Source: Vulcanimicrobiota bacterium (lineage in GTDB: Bacteria > Eremiobacterota > Eremiobacteria > Baltobacterales > Baltobacteraceae). From it: a stretch of 7,532 bases of DNA. The stretch covers positions 1 to 7,532 of the forward strand of contig JAQBPL010000238.1 in NCBI GenBank assembly GCA_028287545.1, given 5' to 3'. The first letter of the stretch is position 1; every line of letters begins with the position of its first letter. Below are positions 1 through 5,730 of this stretch, piece by piece. Below the pieces are notes generated by a model. It made no database searches, had not been told where the DNA came from, and worked only from the letters and a program-made list of their open reading frames with translations. The position numbers and the translations under genes are program-made.

Positions 1-246
1 CTGCCGCAACTGCTCGTCGGCGCGCGCATCGGCCTCACGCAGGCGTGGCTGTTCCTCGTCGCCGCGGAATTGCTCGCCGCGACCAGCGGAATCGGCTTCC
101 TGCTGACCGATGGACAGCAGACGACGCGCACCGATGAGATCCTCGTCGCGATCCTGCTGTTCGCCGCGTGCGGGAAACTCTCCGAGAGCGGGATGCGCTG
201 GCTCGAGAAGCGCCTCGTCGGCTGGACCGATACGGTGCCGGCGTGA
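1..246 (+). CDS. ABC transporter permease, SsuC/TauC type (3' end only)
   Basis: This is the C-terminal 81 residues of an inner-membrane permease of the BPD_transp_1 family; the start lies left of the window. It opens with LPQLLVGARIGLTQAWLFLV, followed by VAAELLA, SGIGFLLTDGQ and TDEILVAILL, and ends with a short polar tail. The order of a loop, a GxGFLL stretch and a last hydrophobic helix is typical of the SsuC/TauC/NrtB permease group, which imports aliphatic sulfonates, taurine or nitrate. The loop after the truncated start (ARIGLTQAW) is where such permeases contact the ATPase. Its TGA stop overlaps the GTG start of the ATPase gene in GTGA, so the two are almost certainly co-transcribed and translationally coupled. 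The substrate cannot be decided without the binding protein, which should lie further left. Confidence 0.9.
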   Translation: MPQLLVGARIGLTQAWLFLVAAELLAATSGIGFLLTDGQQTTRTDEILVAILLFAACGKLSESGMRWLEKRLVGWTDTVPA

Positions 247-944
247 ACGCGGCGCGCATCCGGCATCTGCAGAAGGCGTACGGAACGCATCTCGTCTTCG
301 ACGGGCTCGACCTGGACGTCGCGCGCGGCGAGCGCATCGCCGTCCTCGGCGCGAGCGGCTGCGGCAAGTCGACGCTGCTGCGCTGCATCGCCGGACTCGA
401 ACGGCCCGATGCCGGCACGATCGCGACCTCGGGCGAGATCGGCGTCGTCTTTCAGGAGCCGCGCCTCTTTCCGTGGCTCGACGTGGAACGCAACGTCGCA
501 TTTCCCGCGCGCAACGCGAACGAGCGCGCGCGCGTCGATGGCGTCCTCGGCCTGGTCGGCTTGGCGCACGCCGCGAAACGGCTGCCGAAGCAGCTCTCGG
601 GCGGGATGGCGCAACGCGCCGCCCTCGCCCGTGCGTTGGTGCGCGATCCGCACCTGCTCTTGCTCGACGAACCGTTCGGCGCGCTGGACGCGCTGCGGCG
701 CATCGAGCTGCGCGCCGCCGTCCGCGAGATCCTCGAGTTCACCAAAGCGTCCGCGATCATGGTGACGCACGATGTCGAAGACGCGCTCGCACTTGCCGAC
801 CGGGTGATCGTGCTGGCCGGCGCACCGGCCGAGGTCGTCTTCACCGGCATCGTCGGCGAGGACGCGACCCGCGCCGCGATTCTCGGCGCACTCGGCGTCT
901 CGGAACACGGTGGGCAGGCCCGGCGCGCGCAGGTTCGCGTGTAA
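243..944 (+). CDS. ABC transporter ATP-binding protein, SsuB/TauB/NrtD type
   Basis: A 233-residue cytoplasmic ATPase that powers the neighbouring permease. All nucleotide-binding motifs are present: Walker A GASGCGKST (36-44), Q-loop with Q71 in FQEPRLFPW, signature LSGGMAQR (118-125), Walker B LLLLDEP (138-144) with D-loop GALDA, and the H-loop His176 in MVTHD. The FQEPRLFPW Q-loop and the short length are usual for the sulfonate/nitrate/taurine importer group. I chose the GTG at 243 because it overlaps the permease stop (GTGA) and leads directly into the first beta strand. An ATG at 168 is in frame, but it would add 25 Arg-rich residues read inside the permease gene. The gene ends in CGC GTG TAA, which forms one arm of the palindrome shared with the converging regulator. 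Family is certain; substrate (sulfonate, taurine, nitrate or other) is not. Confidence 0.95.
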   Translation: MNAARIRHLQKAYGTHLVFDGLDLDVARGERIAVLGASGCGKSTLLRCIAGLERPDAGTIATSGEIGVVFQEPRLFPWLDVERNVAFPARNANERARVDGVLGLVGLAHAAKRLPKQLSGGMAQRAALARALVRDPHLLLLDEPFGALDALRRIELRAAVREILEFTKASAIMVTHDVEDALALADRVIVLAGAPAEVVFTGIVGEDATRAAILGALGVSEHGGQARRAQVRV

Positions 945-956
945 CAATTACACGCG
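936..956. terminator. Palindrome over both convergent stop codons, possible bidirectional terminator
   Basis: Arms CGCGTGTAA (936-944) and TTACACGCG (948-956) are perfect complements around the 3-base spacer CAA. Each arm is the last two codons plus stop (Arg-Val-TAA) of one of the two converging genes, so the hairpin is equally available in either transcript. No T-run follows on either strand, so it is not a classical intrinsic terminator. It could block read-through, act as a 3'-end stabiliser, or depend on Rho. Confidence 0.6.
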
Positions 957-1700
957 CGCGATGCGCTTGCGCGTGCTCAGGGCCTGACCCCAGCTCTCCA
1001 GCGCGTCGTCGAAGACGCGCACGGTGGCGAGATAGCACTCGCACGCGAGCGATTCCAGCACCGGCCGGTCCACGATGCGCACGTGTCCGCGGGTGTACTC
1101 GATCGCGCCCGCGTCTTGGAGGTGTTTCGCCGCCTCGCTGACGGTCGCGCGGCGCACGCCGAGCATGATCGAGAGAAACTCGTGCGTGAGCTGGTACTCT
1201 TCACGCGACGCCCGGTCCGCTACCAGCAGCAGCCACCGTGCGCACCGCTGCTGCAGCGAATGGACGGTATTGCACACGATCATCTGCTCGACGAAGAACA
1301 TGCGCCCTTTTTCGGTGGAACGGATCAGCGCGTCGAGGCCGGCATAGCGGTCGATCGCATCGAGAAAGGCCGTGGTGCGCATCCGCGCAACGCTCCCCTC
1401 GACTTGGCAGATCGTTGTTCGCAACACCGGCGCTCCGAAAGCGATTTCGACGCCCGAGGCGCCTTCGTTCCCGACCGTCCCCACCTCAGCGGTGTCGCCG
1501 TCTTCCAGCGTCGTCACCACCGAGAGGACGGCGTCGATCGGGAAGACGACCCAGTCGTACGATGCGTCGGGCGCATGCGTCGTGATCCCGGCCGTGAGGT
1601 CGACGATTTCGAGCTCCGGCACAATCGCGGCGCGCTCGGCGATCGGCAACGCATCGAGCAGGCGGTTACCGCTCTCGTAGATTCTGCCGATTCTCCCCAC
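948..1700 (-). CDS. Crp/Fnr-family transcriptional regulator
   Basis: A 250-residue DNA-binding regulator. Residues about 13-125 form the cyclic-nucleotide-binding-like beta roll (NRLLDALP, the VVFPIDAVLSVVTTLEDGDTAEVG stretch, GNEGASG). VCNTVHSLQQRCARWLL (142-158) is the long dimer helix. The winged HTH follows, with LTHEFLSIMLGVRRATVSEA (171-190) carrying the recognition helix. The ACECY motif near the end is, as I recall, common in this uncharacterised Crp subgroup. There is no N-terminal cysteine cluster like that of FNR, and the canonical cAMP-contacting Arg-Ser motif is not evident, so the effector is unknown. Start: a TTG at 1763 is in frame, but the GTG at 1700 has GGAGGG five bases upstream and gives the usual length. 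The gene diverges from moeA across a 268-bp control region, so it may autoregulate and control the molybdoenzyme genes; this is inferred from position only. Confidence 0.9.
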   Translation of the reverse strand: MGRIGRIYESGNRLLDALPIAERAAIVPELEIVDLTAGITTHAPDASYDWVVFPIDAVLSVVTTLEDGDTAEVGTVGNEGASGVEIAFGAPVLRTTICQVEGSVARMRTTAFLDAIDRYAGLDALIRSTEKGRMFFVEQMIVCNTVHSLQQRCARWLLLVADRASREEYQLTHEFLSIMLGVRRATVSEAAKHLQDAGAIEYTRGHVRIVDRPVLESLACECYLATVRVFDDALESWGQALSTRKRIARV

Positions 1701-1705
1701 AGCCG

Positions 1706-1711
1706 CCCTCC
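1706..1711 (-). promoter_or_regulatory. Ribosome binding site of the Crp/Fnr-type regulator
   Basis: Read on the minus strand this is GGAGGG, five bases before the GTG at 1700. It is the strongest Shine-Dalgarno match near either candidate start and is the reason for preferring GTG 1700 over the upstream TTG at 1763. Confidence 0.65.
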
Positions 1712-1730
1712 GTACGCTAGCGTACGAAGG
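1707..1730 (-). promoter_or_regulatory. 16-bp palindrome / ribosome-binding-site hairpin upstream of the regulator gene
   Basis: The core CGTACGCTAGCGTACG (1711-1726) is a perfect 16-bp palindrome. In the minus-strand transcript pairing extends on each side to a 10-bp stem (CCUUCGUACG with CGUACGGAGG, one U-G pair) closed by the loop CUAG. The 3' arm contains GGAGG of the ribosome binding site, so the hairpin would mask translation initiation. As duplex DNA the same palindrome could instead be an operator for a dimeric protein, including the regulator itself. Structure is seen; function is inferred. Confidence 0.5.
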
Positions 1731-1780
1731 ACTTATGCCCAGTCTCGAAGCCGAGGCCGTCAAAGTCGCAGAAAGCGATC

Positions 1781-1812
1781 AAAAGACAAGTAAACTTGAC
1801 ATAAAAGACAAG
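1781..1812. promoter_or_regulatory. Direct-repeat pair in the divergent promoter region, candidate operator
   Basis: AAAAGACAAG occurs at 1781-1790 and again at 1803-1812, a period of 22 bp or about two helical turns, so both copies face the same side of the DNA. Between them lies a small dyad, CAAGT-AA-ACTTG (1787-1798), and a TTGACA (1796-1801) resembling a -35 box on the plus strand, although I see no convincing -10 box at the right distance. This is the most AT-rich stretch of the window, as expected of a promoter region. Binding by the adjacent Crp/Fnr-type protein is a guess: the sequence is not a standard CRP or FNR site. Confidence 0.4.
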
Positions 1813-1814
1813 CG

Positions 1815-1840
1815 TTCCTTCGCTTGCGCTCAGGGACGAA
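1815..1840. repeat. Possible degenerate copy of the REP-like repeat
   Basis: TTCGCTTGCGCTCAG here resembles TTCGACTGCGCTCAG (6663-6677) inside the repeat between fdhD and the MFS gene, matching at 13 of 15 bases. TCCTTCG followed by GCTCAGG is also shared with the outer arm of that repeat, with one base difference in spacing. The segment sits in the moeA leader region. The match is short, and high-GC DNA makes chance similarity plausible. Confidence 0.35.
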
Positions 1841-1881
1841 CTCGGCCGCCGCCCTTTTCTAGAAGAATCCAAAGGCTATTG

Positions 1882-1960
1882 AAGACGCATCTCCGCCGCG
1901 TCTCTGGAAGATCCGCCATCATGCGTCTTGCGGCCGGGAGGCCGTGCACACTGCATGGAG
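1882..1960 (+). promoter_or_regulatory. Structured moeA leader, candidate cis-regulatory RNA
   Basis: Three helices can be drawn. P1 pairs AAGACGCAT (1882-1890) with ATGCGTCTT (1921-1929), nine perfect pairs around a 30-base loop. Directly after it, hairpin A is CGGCC-GGGA-GGCCG (1931-1944), five G-C pairs capped by a GNRA-type tetraloop. Hairpin B pairs CCGUGCA with UGCAUGG (1942-1958) with a 3-base loop and one G-U pair. B covers the GG of the moeA ribosome binding site and shares bases 1942-1944 with A, so A and B exclude each other. This is the geometry of a translational on/off switch. It upstream of a molybdenum-cofactor gene invites comparison with the Moco RNA motif, but I could not match it to that consensus by eye. 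Whether it is transcribed is not shown. Confidence 0.4.
1957..1960 (+). promoter_or_regulatory. Ribosome binding site of moeA
   Basis: GGAG eight bases before the ATG at 1969. It supports that start over the in-frame ATG codons at 1735 and 1921, which would add 78 or 16 residues not expected in MoeA. Its first two bases lie in the 3' arm of hairpin B. Confidence 0.6.
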
Positions 1961-1968
1961 CCGGCGGC

Positions 1969-3243
1969 ATGATTGCGACCCAAGTTCTCGTTGACGAAAA
2001 CGTCGGCCGCGTCTCACTGCACGACGCGCGCGCGGCGATGCTTGCCGCGGCCGCGCCCCTCCCCAGCGAAGAAATCTTGCTGGCCGCCGCGCGCGACCGC
2101 ACGCCGGCGCGCACGATCCGCGCGGACGACGATCTGATCCCGTTCGCGCGCTCGGCGATGGACGGCTATGCCGTCAGTTCCGCGGACACGGTCCACGCGG
2201 CGCGTACGCCGCTCGCCCTGCGCGTCCGCGGTGCGATCTATGCCGGCGATCTTCCCGGCACGCTCCCGCCGGGAACCGCGACGGCGATCTCGACCGGCGC
2301 GCCTTTGCCGTTCGGCGCCGACGCGGTCGTGGCGTGGGAAGACGTCACGGTGCACGGCGACGCGATCGTGCTGCGGCGTCCCGTCGCGGCGCTGGCGCAC
2401 GTCTTTCCGCCGGGCGACGACGCGCGCCGCGGCGACGAGATCCTCCGCGCCGGCGAACTGCTCACGCCGGGACGCGGCGGCATGCTGGCCGCGGCCGGGG
2501 TCGACCGCGTAGCGGTCCACCGTCGGCCGCGCGTCGGCATCGTCTGCACCGGCGACGAGCTGGTCGACGCCGGAACGCGGCCGCAGCCGGGACAAGTTCG
2601 CAACAGCAACGCGACGATGCTCGCGCTCCAGGCTGAGGCCGATGGCGCCGTGGTCGTCATGGTGGCGCACGCCGGCGATACCGACGGCGCGCTGCGCGAG
2701 ACGTTGCGGAAGGCGATCGCGACCTGCGATCTCGTCGTGACGACCGGCGGCGCGTCGAGGGGCGAGCGCGATCTGGTGAAGGGGGTGCTCGCATCGCTCG
2801 GCGCCCGATTTGCGTTCACGTCGGTCGCGATGCGGCCCGGGAAACCGACCGCGTTCGCGCGCACGTTGGGTGCGCTGGTCGCCGTGCTGCCCGGGAATCC
2901 CGCCGCGGCGTTCGTCGCCTACGCCACGTTGGTTCGCGGCGTCGTACGTCGTCTCGGCGGACGGAGCGACTGCGTTCCGCCGCGCGTCCGGGCCCTTGTC
3001 GAGGGCTCGCTGCACGGCAAGCGCGACCGTGATTTCTTGATGTTCGGAGCGCTTCGCCACGACGGCGCGCACTTCGTCGTGCGCCCGCTCGAGAACCAGT
3101 GTTCGTCGCTCGTGCGTACGTCGGTGGACGCGAACGCGCTCATCGCGGTCCCGCCGGGCGAAGCGACGTTCACGACCGGCTCGCAGGTGGACGTCGAGGT
3201 GCTCGACTGGACCCGGGTCGCGTTCGGGGGCGCCGCCGCATGA
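1969..3243 (+). CDS. moeA: Molybdopterin molybdenumtransferase MoeA
   Basis: MoeA inserts molybdate into adenylylated molybdopterin to give active molybdenum cofactor, in the cytoplasm. The 424-residue product has the family's usual length and motifs in order: PFARSAMDGYAV (58-69), GAPLPFGADAVVAWED (110-125), CTGDELVDAG (193-202), GQVRNSNATML (208-218), the MoCF-domain TTGGASRGERD (258-268), MRPGKPTAF (288-296) and LPGNPAAAFV (307-316). It ends in a MoeA C-terminal beta domain with CSSLVRTSVDANALIAVPPG (378-397). The segment usually read as G-V/S-V-G-D-x-D is GASRGERD here, a mild variation. The ATG at 1969 was chosen for its ribosome binding site and fit to family length. It heads a gene set with the molybdoenzyme and fdhD, so it probably serves that enzyme, perhaps as a dedicated extra copy. 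The stop overlaps ATGA of a small ORF. Confidence 0.96.
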   Translation: MIATQVLVDENVGRVSLHDARAAMLAAAAPLPSEEILLAAARDRTPARTIRADDDLIPFARSAMDGYAVSSADTVHAARTPLALRVRGAIYAGDLPGTLPPGTATAISTGAPLPFGADAVVAWEDVTVHGDAIVLRRPVAALAHVFPPGDDARRGDEILRAGELLTPGRGGMLAAAGVDRVAVHRRPRVGIVCTGDELVDAGTRPQPGQVRNSNATMLALQAEADGAVVVMVAHAGDTDGALRETLRKAIATCDLVVTTGGASRGERDLVKGVLASLGARFAFTSVAMRPGKPTAFARTLGALVAVLPGNPAAAFVAYATLVRGVVRRLGGRSDCVPPRVRALVEGSLHGKRDRDFLMFGALRHDGAHFVVRPLENQCSSLVRTSVDANALIAVPPGEATFTTGSQVDVEVLDWTRVAFGGAAA

Positions 3244-3434
3244 TCCGCAAGACTCGGTCCCGCTGTCCCTGCTGCGCTCGGACATGGATATCCGGCACCT
3301 TCGCGATCGCGCCGTCGCATTGGGCCGCGCTCTGCCGAGCGTGCGCAGAGCGCCGTCATTTCCGTCACTTGGAGAACCATCGTGATCGTACCGAAGAAAC
3401 AGCGCCGCGACGTGCTCGTGGAGCCGCCCGTTGA
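3240..3434 (+). CDS. Doubtful small Cys-rich ORF (64 residues)
   Basis: The ORF starts at an ATG overlapping the moeA stop (ATGA), the usual sign of translational coupling, with a G-run (3226-3230) nine bases upstream. The peptide begins MIRKTRSRCPCCARTW and has a second Cys pair, LCRAC (32-36), so a C-x-C-C ... C-x2-C set could bind zinc. I recognise no family. Against it: the product is very Arg-rich, as off-frame reading of high-GC DNA often is, and its last 53 bases overlap the start of the oxidoreductase gene in another frame. It may be an artefact. Confidence 0.25.
   Translation: MIRKTRSRCPCCARTWISGTFAIAPSHWAALCRACAERRHFRHLENHRDRTEETAPRRARGAAR
3284..3385 (+). CDS. Doubtful 33-residue leader ORF coupled to the oxidoreductase
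   Basis: It opens with ATG at 3284 (MDIRHLRDRAVALGRALPSV...) and ends with a TGA that overlaps the oxidoreductase GTG start as GTGA. Its codons are GC-rich at third positions like real genes here. It has no clear ribosome binding site and no recognisable homolog, and it competes with the overlapping Cys-rich ORF for the same 138-bp gap. At most one of the two is likely real. Confidence 0.2.
   Translation: MDIRHLRDRAVALGRALPSVRRAPSFPSLGEPS
3371..3374 (+). promoter_or_regulatory. Ribosome binding site of the molybdenum oxidoreductase
   Basis: GGAG seven bases before the GTG at 3382. It fixes GTG 3382 as the start and gives the usual family length. Confidence 0.65.
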
Positions 3435-5709
3435 GCTGAACGTCACCACGAGACCCCGGCCGAGGGCGGCGACGGGACTTCCGGCCGTCATGCACTCGCT
3501 GCAGATCGCGATCGAAAGCGAAGGGCTCGTGAACGCGACGCGCACGATGCGCAAGATCAACCAGCGCGGCGGGTTCGACTGCTCGAGCTGCGCCTGGACC
3601 GATCCGCAAGAAAGCAGCAAGCTCTTCGACTTCTGCGAGAACGGCGCCAAGGCGATGGCGGACGGCGCGACGCGCAAGCGCGTCGACCGCGCGTTCTTCG
3701 ACGCGTACGGCGTGGAGGAACTGAGCCGGCAATCCGATCACTGGCTCAACGCGCAAGGCCGCCTCACCGAGCCGATGGTCCTCATGCCCGGCTCGAGCCA
3801 CTACGAGCCGATCTCGTGGAGCGAAGCGTTCGACCTCGTCGGCGAGGAGCTGCGCAGCTTGAACTCGCCGGACGAGGCGGTGTTCTACACGTCCGGCAAG
3901 GCGACGAACGAGCCGGCGTTCCTGCTCCAGCTCTTCGCGCGGATGCTGGGGACGAACAACATGCCCGACTGCTCGAACATGTGCCACGAGTCGAGCGGTG
4001 CCGCGCTCAGCGAGACGCTCGGTGCCGGCAAGAGCACGGTGACGCTCGCCGATCTCGAGGCCGCCGACTGCATCCTCGTGATCGGGCAGAATCCGGGGAC
4101 GAACCATCCGCGGATGCTGAGCTCGCTGCAAACGGCGAAGCGCAACGGCGCGACGATCGTCTCGATCAACCCGCTGCCCGAAGTCGGGCTCATGAAGTTC
4201 ATGCAGCCGCAGGAACCGCTCGGGCTGTTGGGCGTCGCCACCACGCTGACCGACCACTTCCTCCAAGTCCGTATCAACGGCGACCTCGCGCTGCTGCAAG
4301 GTCTCGCGAAGGCTCTGCTCGAGCGCGAGGAAAGCGCGCCGGGGTCCGTACTCGACCACTCGTTCATCGATCGGTACGCCGCGGGATTCCAGGAGTACGC
4401 GGCTGCCCTGCGCACGGTGTCGTGGGAGAGAATCGTCGCGTCGAGCGGAATCGCGAAGGACCGCATCCGCGAGATTGCGGGCGTCATCGCGAAGGCGAAG
4501 GGCGTCGTCGCGTGTTGGGCGATGGGCCTCACCCAGCACAAGAACTCGGTCCCGACGATCCGCGAACTCGTCAACCTCATGCTGCTGCGCGGAAACGTCG
4601 GCCGCCCGGGCGCCGGACTGCTCTGCGTGCGCGGCCACAGCAACGTCCAGGGCGACCGGACGATGGGGATCTGGGAACAGATGGACGACGCGTTCCTCGA
4701 CCGGCTGGGTGCCGAGTTCAACTTCGAGCCGCCGCGCCGCCACGGCTACGATTCGGTCGCTGCGATCCGCGCGATGAGCGACGGCAAGGTGAAGACCTTC
4801 ATCAGCCTGGGCGGGAACTTCTTGTCGGCGACGCCCGACACGCACCGCGTCGCCGAGGGTCTGAGCAACTGCCGGCTGACGGTTTCGATCGCCACGCATC
4901 TGAACCGCAGCCATTTGGTCACCGGCGAATGCGCGCTGATCCTCCCCTGCCTCACCCGCACCGAACGCGACGCGCAGGCCACAGGCGATCAGGTCGTCAC
5001 CGTCGAGGACACGGTGAGTGTCGTGAGCACGTCGCGCGGCTTCTTGCCGCCCGCGACACCGCACGTGCGGAGCGAAGCGGCAATCGTCGCGGGCCTTGCG
5101 GCGGCGACGCTGCGCGGCCGACATCCGCTGGACTGGAGCGCGCTGGTCGCCGACTACGACCGGATCCGCGATCACGTATCGCACGTCGTGCCCGGGTTCA
5201 CCGATTTCAACGCGCGGATCCGCCGCAGCGAGGCGTTCTACGCTCCGGTCGGCGGGAAGGAGCGCATCTTCCGCACGAAAACGGGGCGCGCGAACTTCAC
5301 CGTCAACACCATCACGCCGCTGGACGTGCGCCCGGGCGAGCTCGTCATGATGACGATCCGCACCCACGACCAGTTCAACACCGTCGTCTACGGGCTGGAC
5401 GACCGCTATCGCGGCGTTTTCGGCGGCCGGCGCGTAATCTTCCTCAACCGCGACGACATCGCGGCGAAGGGCTTCGAAGAGGGGCAGCTCGTCGACATCA
5501 CGAGCCGCTTCGGCGAGGCACGGCGCACGGTCGAGCAGTTCCGCATCGTCGGCTACGACATCCCGCCCGGCTGCGCGGCGACGTACTATCCGGAGACCAA
5601 CCCGCTCGTCCCGCTCGAAAGCACCGCCGACATCAGCAACACGCCGACGTCGAAGTCGGTGATCATCTCGCTCGAGCCTTCGGTGCCCGACGTTTCGCTG
5701 GCCGTCTGA
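3382..5709 (+). CDS. FdhF/YdeP-family molybdopterin oxidoreductase (formate dehydrogenase-like alpha subunit)
   Basis: A 775-residue cytoplasmic molybdenum bis-MGD enzyme with no Tat or Sec signal, full length for the FdhF/YdeP clade. Features in order: GGFDCSSCAWTDP (63-75) and FCENG (84-88) at the iron-sulfur position; DCSNMCHESSG (196-206); the molybdopterin domain (about 115-500) with LVIGQNPGTNHPRM (232-245) and CVRGHSNVQGDRTMG (415-429); and the C-terminal molydopterin dinucleotide-binding domain (about 630-765) with TKTGRANF and THDQFNT. By eye against E. coli FdhH, Cys201-His202 take the place of Sec140-His141 and Arg417 that of Arg333. Position 44 (Lys) is Asn87, Gln335 is His419, and the third cluster Cys is Asp74. 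The cluster may thus be unusual or absent, and formate is not assured as substrate. E. coli YdeP is tied to acid resistance, and a related gene sits in Ralstonia cbb operons. It lies between moeA and fdhD, which supply its cofactor. No electron-transfer subunit is visible. Confidence 0.93.
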   Translation: MIVPKKQRRDVLVEPPVELNVTTRPRPRAATGLPAVMHSLQIAIESEGLVNATRTMRKINQRGGFDCSSCAWTDPQESSKLFDFCENGAKAMADGATRKRVDRAFFDAYGVEELSRQSDHWLNAQGRLTEPMVLMPGSSHYEPISWSEAFDLVGEELRSLNSPDEAVFYTSGKATNEPAFLLQLFARMLGTNNMPDCSNMCHESSGAALSETLGAGKSTVTLADLEAADCILVIGQNPGTNHPRMLSSLQTAKRNGATIVSINPLPEVGLMKFMQPQEPLGLLGVATTLTDHFLQVRINGDLALLQGLAKALLEREESAPGSVLDHSFIDRYAAGFQEYAAALRTVSWERIVASSGIAKDRIREIAGVIAKAKGVVACWAMGLTQHKNSVPTIRELVNLMLLRGNVGRPGAGLLCVRGHSNVQGDRTMGIWEQMDDAFLDRLGAEFNFEPPRRHGYDSVAAIRAMSDGKVKTFISLGGNFLSATPDTHRVAEGLSNCRLTVSIATHLNRSHLVTGECALILPCLTRTERDAQATGDQVVTVEDTVSVVSTSRGFLPPATPHVRSEAAIVAGLAAATLRGRHPLDWSALVADYDRIRDHVSHVVPGFTDFNARIRRSEAFYAPVGGKERIFRTKTGRANFTVNTITPLDVRPGELVMMTIRTHDQFNTVVYGLDDRYRGVFGGRRVIFLNRDDIAAKGFEEGQLVDITSRFGEARRTVEQFRIVGYDIPPGCAATYYPETNPLVPLESTADISNTPTSKSVIISLEPSVPDVSLAV

Positions 5710-5730
5710 CGACAGTCCGACCCTCCACCC

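Noticed and set aside
1701..1763. TTG start of the regulator at 1763
   Set aside because: A strong GGAGGG sits before the GTG at 1700, and the extra 21 residues would be read through the palindrome.
1796..1824. A sigma-70 promoter starting from TTGACA at 1796
   Set aside because: No acceptable -10 hexamer occurs 16-18 bases downstream, so it is mentioned only as a -35-like sequence.
1735..1968. N-terminal extension of MoeA from ATG 1735
   Set aside because: It would add 78 residues unlike MoeA, overlap the candidate promoter region, and lacks a ribosome binding site; the ATG at 1969 fits family length.
1801..1968. A confident match to the known Moco RNA motif
   Set aside because: The location is right, but I could not align the consensus helices by eye, so only a generic structured leader is claimed.
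3955..3990. Selenocysteine in the formate-dehydrogenase-like enzyme
   Set aside because: The codon at the catalytic position (residue 201) is TGC, an ordinary Cys, and there is no in-frame TGA in the gene.
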